64,000 bases of DNA from Dirofilaria immitis (Eukaryota > Nematoda > Chromadorea > Rhabditida > Onchocercidae), in contig JAKNDB010000088.1 in NCBI GenBank assembly GCA_024305405.1, forward strand, positions 2,064,001-2,128,000, written 5' to 3'. Position numbers and translations under genes: made by a program. The notes below the pieces were generated by a model. That model ran no database searches. It had not been told where the DNA came from and saw only the letters and a program-made list of their open reading frames with translations. Within the stretch, counting starts at the first letter, position 1. Each line of letters starts with the position of its first letter. Below, piece by piece: positions 39,659-50,400 of the stretch.

Positions 39659-42600
39659 ATGAAAGTTTGGTTGACGATTTTTATTACGATATATTTCTTC
39701 AACAGCTCAAGTAATAGTGAAGATACAATTAACTGTAGCAATATAGGAATTTGGAGTAGTTGGTCATCATGGCAAAATACAATACCAAATTATGATAATT
39801 CATTGCATTTTCAATTACGAAAACGGTAAGCAAATGACAAGTTTCTCAAGTGATTTGAAATGGACGAGTTAATTATTGAAACTTGTTTTAACGAAAAACA
39901 TAATCATAAAGTAATAAAATAACTAATATTAATTCAAAATATATATATCCCATCAAATAAAAATAATATTTGCATTAAATTTCAAATCCTACTAAATTAT
40001 CTAATAAAAATATTAAAGCAAACATAACTAAAACTTAATACTTTTTTAAAAAAAAAAAAGAAAAAAGAATTTATCATTCATTTGAAAAAGTGCGCAAAAT
40101 TATTGAATTTCAAAAATTCAATAATCTCTCTTGTCGCCGATCTTCATTAACCGTGACAAAATTGAGGGATCTTTCCGCCTTTCAATGATGGCGCCTGGTA
40201 GCACCTCAAACTTAGGTTAACTAAACCTATATTATGATAATAAATTAGCTACTATATCAAAGAACGCAACAATTACAAGATCAGTAATACAAATTCAATG
40301 ATTTCAATAAAACAATTTTAATGACGATAACATAACTAAAGGAAAAGAAGATTAAATAACGCCCAACCGCTTCTTTTTTTTTTTTTTCAGTGAAGCAATT
40401 TCTTTATAATGTTTTGGTGTTGGACCCTGATACGACTGTGAATATAAGAATAAAGAGGATCTTGTTATAGAGCAGGAATTACTGATCATATATAAAAGCG
40501 AAACATTTTTAGCTAACATCTTGCATTATGCAGTGAATGCGCACATACAACATATACCTTTTCGTGTGAAATCCAATGCAAAGGAATCACACTGACTTCT
40601 CTGATTTTCGTTTTCTCTTCGAGATTTCGGCGAGATCTCTCTTAATTTTATTTGTTGTTTTTTCAAAAACAAAAAGTCCTAAATAGCCTTAAACTATAAT
40701 AATTTTAGATTTTGTCAAAAAAATCCACCAAATTGTACCACCGAAACGAAATATTTTTGCAAGTGAATTTTATCATTTTATTTTTTTATTTTTAAATGAT
40801 AATTTAATTTATGAATATTTTCTAAAAAAAATGATTTAGAATTCGGTAAAAAAATTTATCAGTGAGTAATAAAATAAAGGATTAATGGAGTAATGAATTC
40901 TTAATAAGATAAATTAGTAAATATTATTAATTGAATAAATTGCGTATGACAAATTTACTTTTAGTGCTTTTTATGCAGAAATAAGACTTTGTACACCGAT
41001 CGCAAATTCTGATATTCACTGTTCCAATGTAAGCTTCAGTTTTCTCAAAATTTTATTAATTGATATGTGATTAGTAACTTGGTAAACAATTATTGGAAAT
41101 TAATAAATTTTTTGAACTATTTTTATATGCAAATAAACTATTTATATTTATAATGTTTACTATTTATATTTATGATGTTTACTATTTATATTTATGATGT
41201 TTATTATTTATATTTATGACGTTTTAGAGAAATGTTTGAAATGTTAGAAATATGAAAACAATATTTTAACTTTTAATGAAAACTTTAATACCTAATAAAA
41301 TTAGCTTTTCGGTAGTGATTTAATCATTTAAGCGATAGTTTGTTGATAGATGAGATTTTAATGAAAATTCATTTTCAGGAATCGACGATATATGGTAAGT
41401 TTTCTTTTTACTGCTTTATGTTATCGCTTAAGCAAAATTATCAGATTTTAATGAACTTGTTAGAAATCTAATCATTATCATCAGAATCATCAACATTGAT
41501 CAAATCGACAGATGTAGTGGGAAAAACAACTACCGCCACAGTTACTAATAATATTACGACAGCTGCTATATTGACTGCAAGAAATACTGCACTCGCTATA
41601 CCTACTGATATCGTTACACCTGATACAACTGTCGTACTTGCTACAACTGCTATTGTACCTATTACTGTAACTGCAAAATCTACTACCATCACATCCACTG
41701 CATCCAACATTGCAGCTATTATACCTATTATTGCGGTTACCACACCTACCACTGCAGCTGCTACATCCTCTACTATAACTGCTGTAAAAACCACTGCGGC
41801 TGCAATATTCGCTACTGAACAACATACGGGAATTATGACGTCTGCTCCGCATGCTGTTACATCTCATAATAAAGTTACTATCATTGACATACTTACAACA
41901 GTTGCTGCTACATTTGCTACCAGAAATACCGCAGCTGCTGTATTTACCACAGCTGCTACTACAATAACTACCGTAACTGCTTCAGTTGCTTCGGAATGCT
42001 GCGTTAATGCAATTCCTATTTTCCCTTTACACGACTGCTGTGATGATGCAGTTCCTGCACCACATTGCTGTGATATATCGACTACTGCAGTTGCCGAATC
42101 TATTGCTGTAACTTCTAAATCGACCTGCTGTTTTGATCCAGCTCCGATACATAACTGTTGTATACCTACCACCGCAGTTCCCAAACCTACTACTGCAGCT
42201 ACCAAGCCTACCGCAACTTCTACACCCGACTGCTGCGTTGATGCAATTCTCATACCTGACTGCTGTATGCCTATCATTTCAACTACCAAACCTATTACTG
42301 CAGCTGCCAAACCTACTACTGCAGCTATCGAACCTACCGTAACTTCTACACCGGATTGTTGTAATAATATAGTTCCTATGCTTGATTCCAGCGCAAATAT
42401 TTCCCTTATTACGGTGGCATCCCGTCACACGATACGATCAATGACAACAACTAGAAGCGGTAATAAGCTAGTTAAATTGCATGCATACAATTATTGTATA
42501 GTAGCATGCAATGTAGGTGCGTATTTATTGTAATAGTGATTCCTTTATTATCCTATTTCTTCTATTGATACTGCATGACCATGTGATGGTGATCCTGCTA

Positions 42601-45600
42601 GATCTTATCATTGATCTTATGATAGTAATCTTCTCATCTTCACTTCTTCAACTGATTAATTAGAAACGATCGAACATTTAAAATAGTCAAATTTTGAGAA
42701 TATCGAGAAAAAAATTATAAATTAAATTGATTGTTCGGAGGAATTTAAGTATATTATGTTGAATTCTTCCATAAGAAAATATGTCATCGAAATTGAAAAA
42801 AATAAAAAACGATTTCTCTAAAACAGAACCATGAAGAGATAATGGAATAAAAAAAAACAGTTTTATGTAAATTTTAATTTTCAAAAATTTAATACAAATA
42901 ATTTTATTGATATTATTAAAAATTAGAAGATTAAAACTAATATCGATCCCATATTTTTTCATGAAAACGAGTCACTGTTTTTAATGAATTGACATATAAT
43001 TAAAAATTGCATAATTATGAAATAATTATCAACATTATCAAATTTATCAGAAATACATATCGAATACTACACTCTCTTTTGATGACAAAATTAGGATGCG
43101 TAAAAATATACTTCCTTCACTTTCAATTCAGATTCACAATTTCGATACCAACATGTATCCAAGAATTTGAATGAACGATTCATTCCTGACGATAATCAAA
43201 TACGAGCAAAACGGCAAAGTTGGTAACATGCAAAAGAGCCTGAACTTTCAAACTTGAGATTTCAAATTTTTTCACATTCTTTCCCCTCCAACAGTTTGTT
43301 CGTAACAGTAATTTTGATGAAAAATAATTGCATTTATTCTTGCAAAATTTATTTTTTAGAAATGCCTAATGCATGATAAATTATATAAATAAGGCTTGCA
43401 AGTCTTCTAATCAATCTTAAAGCACGAAAAATTGGTTGGATTAATTAAACCGAAACTGGAGATTTAATTAGAATCGAAATTTGATGGATCGATTAAGTCG
43501 AAATTGGATTGATTATTAAAACCGAAATTATAAATATCGATCTAAAATACATTGGAAAAATGATTCTCTTAAATTTAACTTTTCGTCTTTCTTAGATTTC
43601 AATTTTTTTCTTCAAATTGTGCAGAAAAATGAAAAATTAAAATTTCGTCGAAAAATTTATTGCCAAAATTTTATTTTAATTTTATTAAATTAAAAACGTT
43701 TAATAATAAATATTGCATGTTTTTATAAAAATGGTAAGATTATTTCATTCATTTTACTAATTATTTTCTGCTTTGCTTTAAAATATCTTAAATTTAATGA
43801 AAACTTTTTTTCAAATTTTTAATTTTATTAATATTTTAGTAGAATTATGTAGTGCCTGCGATAATGTGTTACCAGTAAGTGGTACATTTTTAATTAATGG
43901 AGAAAGAGATGGTCAATTGGCTGTTATTTATGGAGCAAATTTGCTTGGCTGTCGCACGGCTAATCTTATTTGTGATTCAGGTTTCTTGGTATGTGATGAA
44001 TTGAATTTTCAATCGAAAATTTTTCTAATTTTTAATCAATAGCTGATTATAAATTGTTGATAAAGTAAAATTTTTTTATCAGCACTTCCAATTAATCGTT
44101 TGATCTTTCTCGATAAGCAAATGATGTGGCAATAAAATTAGCAAACAAATCAAGAAAGATACGACTTATTATATAATTAATTATTATCACTGAATATGAA
44201 TCATTGCTTGTTTTTTGTTCAACGAGAGATTAAATATTATCACTGAATATGAATCATTGCTTGTTTTTGTTCAACGAGAGATTAAAAATTTATCAGTTAC
44301 GAATTTGGTCCCCTTTTCCCCATAATTCATAAGTCATTCTATTAGAGATCTATCACATTAAACAAAATGAAATATTATAATTTATTCCTCAATTATTTAA
44401 GTTGCTAAAAATTCAAGTTTCTTTTTTCATATTCTATAATAATGCAGAGCTTGCAAAATTGCAAATTTTATTTGAGAAAATATTTGAATAAATATTTTAT
44501 AAAATTTTATCGTTATTTTATTGATGTTATTTAGGTTAATCAAACAGCAATAATCTATGCAAATGGTGTTAAAAATATTCCATTAGCAATGTCACTTATC
44601 GGATCAGTTCAAGTTACATTGACCTGTGATGAAAATATACGTTGGAAAGCACCTAATTCAAGAATTAATATTTGGAATATAACATGCATACTTAAAGGTT
44701 TTTTCTTTTAATTTCAATAAAAATTCAAATTATTTATCCTACTGCTGTTATTAAATTAATTAAATTAGATGATTTAAAATTGATTAATTTGTACATATAA
44801 TTAAAAGAGAATTTATCAACAGCATAATATTGTCCCTACCGATGAATGATAAAATGATAAGTTTTATTCATATTTGTTTTATTTTATCCATTCAAATAAT
44901 AATTATTTTATTCATAATTTAAAAAAAAATTAACTTGATTATAAATCATCATGAAATAGGAAAAAATTTTTCAAACCATTTTGAATATTTCAATTCTGAC
45001 ATTATATTTTAATGGAATTAATATTTCAAATATTCTTAGATTATTTGTAAAAACTTTTCCTATTTTGAAAAAAATTTTTTTAAAAACTATAATTTGTTAT
45101 TACAGATCATCCAGTACCAACAACGCCAATACCGCCAATAATACCACCAAGCATATTTCATTTCATATTTTTAATATTTTTTTAATTTCAATTAAATAAA
45201 TCACAATTATAAATAAAATCTAAATTGTTTACAATGTAAATTTTTATCATATATTCAAAATGATATAGATATTCTCTATGATTATATTTATTTTGCATGA
45301 TTATATTTACGTAACACATTTTGCATGATTACATTCACGTAATATATTCCGCACGATTATATTCACGTAATATATTTCGCATGATTATATTTACGCAATA
45401 CAAATAGAATTCCGTTGCAGTACCGTGCAGTACATGCGTAAATCTCATAGCTGCAAGAGTGCAAAATCCGGCATTAAATGAAGGTGACGGAAAGCTTGCA
45501 ATTGAGTATACGCTAAATGAATTTGGTTGTCGGGTTGCTAAAATTGTTTGCAGTAGCAGTGATGTAAGTGGATTATATCACTTTGCCGTAACGATTATAT

Positions 45601-48600
45601 CACTTTGTAAACTTTTGACAATTGCCTTTCCTATAATATATTTTATCTGTTATAAATTAGATTATTAGAAATTATACCAATATTTTTGATCTCATTGAAT
45701 TAAATTAATAAAATAAGCTTCTAATTTTTATTCATATGTTTTTGATTTTTGAAGAAAAAGAAAAGAAAATGAAACAATCAATAATTAAATTTTATTTCAT
45801 AATATTTTCCGATATAAATATAGTTCGAATGAATAAAATTGCTTAAAATAATTTTAATATTTATAAAAGTTAGAAATAATTTTTTTAATTTTCATTTTCA
45901 ATAATAATAATTAAATATATTTTAATTAGTATGAATTAATAAGATGAATAATTTTATTAGAAAAATACGGAAAGTGTAATCTATTTTAATGGGATAAAAA
46001 CATGCCAATTGCTTCAAGTATTGATGGTATTGCAACCATTCGATTGATATGCCGTGATAATCGACGTTTTCGTGCTGGTGATTCACGTATCAATGTTGAA
46101 AGTGTTACGTGTCTTTCACGAGGTTTTTTTTTGATAATATTGATAATACTTTTTAATATACGTATATTTTAACAGTTTTATTGAATATTCCAAAAAAAAA
46201 TTTTTTATCATTTATAAATCTTTCATTTTTTTTTGGTAAAATTGAAATTTTGTTTTTGAAGATTTAGTAAAAAAATTTTAGATCTTCCAATAATACCAAC
46301 AATAATTCCAACATTACCAACCATAAAACCACCTGTACCAATACCAACAACAGGTTAGAAAAATAGAAAATGATTATTTTCTATCTAAAATAAATTTAAG
46401 AAAAGGCATATATTATCTTTTATCATATTAGCTATTCAAAGATTAAAAATATGTAACGTAATTTTTATACATATGTTGATGTTTTTAATTTTTGCAAAAA
46501 TTCATGTAACATGCTACGTATAGGGCTACGTATAGGCTTCACGTAAAATAAAACTCATAAATTTTTATTTGTTTTTTTTGATTAATTTATTGAAAATTTC
46601 AGTACTACCCCCGACACCTATACCAGTACCACCAACAATAAGTAAGGAATATTTGAAATTAATTTTTAATTATAACTATGTTTAAGAAATTAAGAATACA
46701 TATTATCTACTATTATACCAGCTATGTAAAGATTGGGAATACGTAAAATCCTTACATGTGTATTTAATGCTACAATTTTTTATTTTTTTTTCATAAATTC
46801 ATCTATATAAGATATAAATACGTGTGCGCAAATACGTGTACGGTGAATATTTTGTAGTAAATACGTGTGTGAACGTAAAATAAAACTTCTGCTTGTTATT
46901 TGAAATTCATTAGGTTTAGAAATTTTAGCAACGAAGTAAATACATATATGCTGAATATGTTTTTAGTGAATAAATCTGTGAACGTAAAATAAACTTCATC
47001 ATTTGAAATTCATTACGATTGAAAATTTCAGCACCACCATTATGTACTGTATGTGAAAATATTAAAGTTACACAAAAAAAATTTTGCAATTAAATGAAAT
47101 GAACGGTGCAGTAAAAATTGAATATTCGAGACATACCGACGGTTGTCGATTAGCAAATATTGTATGTGGTGATGTTAAGGTTTGAATATTTTAGAATATT
47201 TTTGAATTTAGTTTTCAATTTTAATTTTAATTCTTTTGAATTCAATTTTTATTTTAGTTTTGAATTTTTTTTGAATTTAATTTTCAAGTCTTTCTTCGTT
47301 ATACTGAAAAAGAATTTTTTGTTTTAGATTTTATTATAAAATAATTATTTCTTCTTGGATGAAAAATTTGACAAAATTTTACTAAATAGCCAGGAGCTGT
47401 TGCAAGAATATATTTCAACGATGAATCAATTTTACCCTTCATAGCAGATATTACCGGTGAAGCACAATTAGAAGTATTCTGCAATGATAATGCTCGATGG
47501 CGAGCATTTGAATCGAGAATTAATATAGCAAGCATTTCTTGTACCGTATTAGGTAAATATGAAATGATAAATGTAAGAAAAAATAATTTCCGATAAAAGT
47601 ACGATGAAGTTTTTACTACCTAAATTTTAGTATAAAATTATGCTATTTTCTATTTTACAATGAATTTATAAATTGTTTAAATTATCGATTAGTACTATTA
47701 AGCAATTTATTAGTTGATCATAAATAGTATAAGCGATTTATTAGTTGGTCATAACTACTACTAAATTTTTTAGGACAAATAGATTTAGGATATTTCAGTT
47801 ATACCACCGACACCAATTCCAACGAAACCGCCACCTGTAACAACACGACCAACAATTGTAAGCTTTACGTAAAGGATGTTTTAGATAGTAATTCCCGAAA
47901 CTCATTCATAACTATGAAATGCAATTTGAAGACTTATAATTTTTAAATTTAAAAAAGAAAATCAGTTTTTTCTATTTTTCATCTTCTATTTCTATATCAA
48001 TTTATTGAACACAATTTAAGCTTAGATTTCAATCTTAAGAGAAAAAGCAAAGAAAATTGATTTCCCATTCTTTCTTTTAAATTTATTCATTATATTCTTG
48101 GATTTAATTTAAGCCAATATTTCAAATTCAGAAAAAAAAGAGAGGATTGATTTCTCATTCCTTTCTACATTTATTTTGCACTCAATTCAAGTGTGATTTC
48201 AAATTCGAAAAAGAGAAGAATTTAAGTTGTCTCACTCTTTTTTCAACTAAATTATACTCATAGGTTTACTTTTCATTTTTTTTTCGAATTCTTTACAACG
48301 TTATAATATTTATTACCAAAAATATAATATTGGTAAAAGGAAAAATTCTATTTATTAAAATATATTTGAAAATATTGCAATAAATGAAATGCTTAATTGA
48401 ATTAGGTTCTTTTTTTCATTTTTTTTTATATAAAAATCAAATATCCGACGCAAAAATGATCCTCACGAATTCGTTGCTCGCAGCCACTGTTTTTTTCAAG
48501 TTTTTTTCTTTCGATTCAAGAAAGCTTATAGAATGGTAATGAAATAAATTGTGTATTATTTTATGCGCTAAGCATTTACGTGATATATGTATGTATGTTT

Positions 48601-50400
48601 ATCACGTGAAAAAAAAAGTTTAGAAATAATTCCTAATGATAATGATGATGATATCGATAATGATGATGATGATGATAATGAATGGAAGCAAGGAAGCGTT
48701 ATATCATTATATAAAAGGAATCCGAAAATGATTTAATAAAATGTTGCTACAAATTTGATTTTTTTCATTAAAAAATTTGAAATATCCGATGCAAAAAAAA
48801 ATCCTCATGAATTCGCTTGCAACTTTAATTTAGGTTTTCTTTTTTTTTTGATTCAAGAAAGTTTATATTATATGAAAATTAAATTATACTATCTTTTATG
48901 CATTATATCATTTACATGATACAATGCTTGATTATTGGTGGAAAACGCTTGGAAACAATAGAACAAGAAAGTCAAGAAACATATATATATATGTATCGTG
49001 GAATGAGGAGAAGAAATAAATCATTCAAAGATGATTTAGAAAGATTCTTTAAGTTCAAATTTTTCAAATTCTGTTTCTAGCTACCACCAATACCAACTAC
49101 ACCAGGATGTATAGCAAAATGGACAATATGGGGATCTTGGTCAATTTGTACCGATACATGTGGTGCATATGGAACACGACAACGTTTTCGTAGTTGCGAG
49201 CGAACTCGTGAGGGATGTTTTTGTCTCGGGTATTTTAGTTTATTACTTTTTTTTAGAATGATAAAAAAATTCTTCCAAATAATCAAATTGATAATTGATT
49301 ATTTATCATTTGATAAATAATTGTTACAAAAAAACATTTTTAACATTTGATGCTTGCCGCTTTTTTTGAATCATTTATAAAAAATTGTGAAGCATAGCTA
49401 TGCCTATTTATTTTGGCCAAAAGAGATGATTTTACGATATACAAATCATCATCAAATTAGCATAATAATCACATGTTAATAATTATTTAATTACAAGTAT
49501 ACTTATCATATATCATTTATTTTCCTAATTAATCAATTATTTCATTATATTTGCATAATTTCTTTTTCCCACACTTCATACTTTCGTTAATTTGCTAAAT
49601 TAAAGCATTCAAATTTTTATAAAAATTTTTACAATTTATCAGCTGAATTGAAGCATCTAAATTTTACAATTTATCAACTGAATTAAAGCATCTAAATTTT
49701 TTTATTAAAAACTTAATTCATCAGCTAAATTAAAATATTTAAATTTTCTGCTGAAATTTTTGCGACTTAACTTATAAGCCAAATTAAAATATTCAAATTT
49801 CACAACTTATTTTTGATATGTGAAAATGTTGACATTCTGAATTTTTCTCAATAAATTACTGTAATCAACCCTATCCGATGTAATATTATCATTTAAAGAA
49901 AAATTATAATATTTGTAAATTTCAAAAATTTCTAATTCTTTAATTTTATATTTGATTTTTCCTTTGAATATTTCAAAATTTTATATTTTATTTTCTGTCA
50001 ATTTTACCTGTACGATTTATAATTTATAAGAACCATAATAATTGAAATAAGTATTGAAGATATTTGTTTTGAAAAATAAATTTGCATAAAACTTCATCGT
50101 ACTTTTATTTACCTTTTTTACCTTTAAATTAATAATTTATTTTATTTTTTTTTTACTTTTATCTTTTCATTAAATAACAAATACAGTAATAAAGGAAGTA
50201 TTTATAATTTTATTATTATTTTTATTAAAATTAAAATATATTTTAAAATGTATGCTATATGATTCATTCATTTCTTAAGGAATCTAAGTGAGACAGAATT
50301 TTGCAATCCACAACCATGTTTATATCCACGAAGTCCATGTCGGCCAAATTATGTGGTTTCATCAGTGAATCAAAAATTTATTTGTGTACCAGTTCGTTGA
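39659..50400 (+). CDS. secreted TSP1 / Thr-rich Cys-Cys / C6 x3 / TSP1 modular protein
   Basis: About 892 residues, 16 exons: 39659-39825, 40965-41028, 41379-41394, 41485-42459, 43132-43218, 43840-43988, 44535-44697, 45421-45563, 45961-46122, 46282-46353, 46603-46641, 47032-47179, 47390-47552, 47799-47857, 49081-49229, 50280-50400. Order: signal peptide (1-20); TSP1 repeat (about 25-77, WSSWSSW); Thr/Ala-rich region with eight Cys-Cys pairs (83-407); a segment with RAKR; C6 domains at about 437-540, 541-642 and 680-783, each with CxxC, GCR and WRA/FRA near SRIN; Pro/Thr linkers; C-terminal TSP1 (WTIWGSWSICTDTCG). C6 is a nematode extracellular domain of unknown role, so a cuticle, matrix or surface function is inference. 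TTTCAG ends 15 nt before the ATG. Exons 9 and 12 each need one extra A. Exon 4 could instead end at 42516. Confidence 0.8.
40131..40227 (-). ncRNA. SL1-like spliced-leader RNA gene
   Basis: Read on the minus strand from 40227 it starts GGTTTAGTTAACC-TAAGTTTGAG, then GTGCTACC. Nematode SL1 is GGTTTAATTACCC-AAGTTTGAG, so the leader here is 23 nt, with two substitutions and one inserted base, and the AAGTTTGAG|G junction is identical. ACC...GGT flanks TAAGTTTGA, forming the stem across the splice site known for SL1. A second stem (CGCC/GGCG, about 40192-40175) follows, then an Sm-like site CAATTTTG (about 40163-40156), then a third stem (TTGTC/GACAA). Size (about 97 nt), order and spacing match nematode SL RNAs. 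It sits antisense in intron 1 of the TSP1/C6 gene. It may be a working variant or a decayed copy. Confidence 0.75.
40380..40680. other. GC-richer island with hairpins beside the SL RNA
   Basis: Less AT-rich than its surroundings. After a 15-T run and TTTCAG (40,390) it contains a short open frame (KQFLYNVLVLDPDTTVNIRI then stop at about 40,466). Two hairpins follow: GTGTGA/TCACAC near 40,565-40,592 and GAGAT/ATCTC near 40,620-40,640, then TTAATTTT. It could be another RNA gene, a decayed mobile element or intronic sequence. Confidence 0.3.
41139..41226. repeat. 22-bp tandem repeat, 4 copies
   Basis: Unit TATTTATATTTATGATGTTTAC, in the intron before the 16-nt microexon. Confidence 0.9.
43132..43218 (+). 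CDS. cassette exon with furin-like RAKR site
   Basis: Exon after TTCAATTCAG. In phase 1 it encodes SQFRYQHVSKNLNERF, IPDDNQIRAKRQ. With donor CAA A|gttggt it is phase 1 to phase 1 (87 nt), so it can be kept or skipped without changing the frame between the Thr-rich exon and the first C6 exon. A better-looking donor (gtaaca at 43223) would break the frame into the C6 exon or drop its first cysteine. Confidence 0.5.
44183..44287. repeat. 53-bp near-identical tandem duplication
   Basis: Copies 44183-44235 and 44236-44287 start ATTATCACTGAATATGAATC and differ almost only in a T6/T5 run, so the event is recent (or is itself affected by homopolymer error). In the intron splitting the first C6 domain. 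Confidence 0.9.
45106..45185 (+). CDS. alternative terminal exon with hydrophobic tail
   Basis: Exon after TTATTACAG, joined in phase 1 to the exon ending 44697. It reads HPVPTTPIPPIIPPS, then SIFHFIFLIFF and TAA at 45183-45185, with AATAAA within about 15 nt. It has no usable internal donor that would continue the gene, while the same upstream exon also joins in phase to 45421. I infer a short isoform (TSP1, Thr-rich region, one C6, Pro-linker, hydrophobic end) that might be membrane- or GPI-anchored. Confidence 0.5.
45275..45402. repeat. ~30-bp tandem repeat, about 4 copies
   Basis: Unit TTTGCATGATTATATTTACG plus TAATATAT, just upstream of the second C6 domain. Confidence 0.8.
47985..48240. 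repeat. ~90-bp tandem repeat, 3 copies
   Basis: Units contain TTTATT-AACACAATTTAAG, AGATTTCAAATTC-AAAAAGAGAA and GATTTCCCATTCTTTCT, in the intron after 47857. Confidence 0.6.
48440..48930. repeat. direct duplication, ~150-bp copies
   Basis: Copy 1 (about 48,440-48,590) and copy 2 (about 48,779-48,930) share AAATATCCGAYGCAAAAA, ATCCTCAYGAATTCG, GATTCAAGAAAG and a TTTTATGC...TTTACRTGATA block. Separated by GAT-rich sequence. Confidence 0.7.
49610..49810. repeat. ~50-bp tandem repeat, 4-5 copies
   Basis: Units contain TTTATCARCTGAATTRAAGCATCTAAATTTT or its variant AGCYAAATTAAAATATTTAAATTT, in the last intron of the TSP1/C6 gene. Confidence 0.65.

Noticed and set aside
41468..42310. Long antisense ORFs opposite the Thr-rich exon
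   Set aside because: Shadows of the repetitive plus-strand exon, which has matching splice phases with its neighbours.
44183..45402. Arrays of short regular repeats considered as CRISPR
   Set aside because: Eukaryotic window, adjacent units without unique spacers; these are simple tandem repeats.
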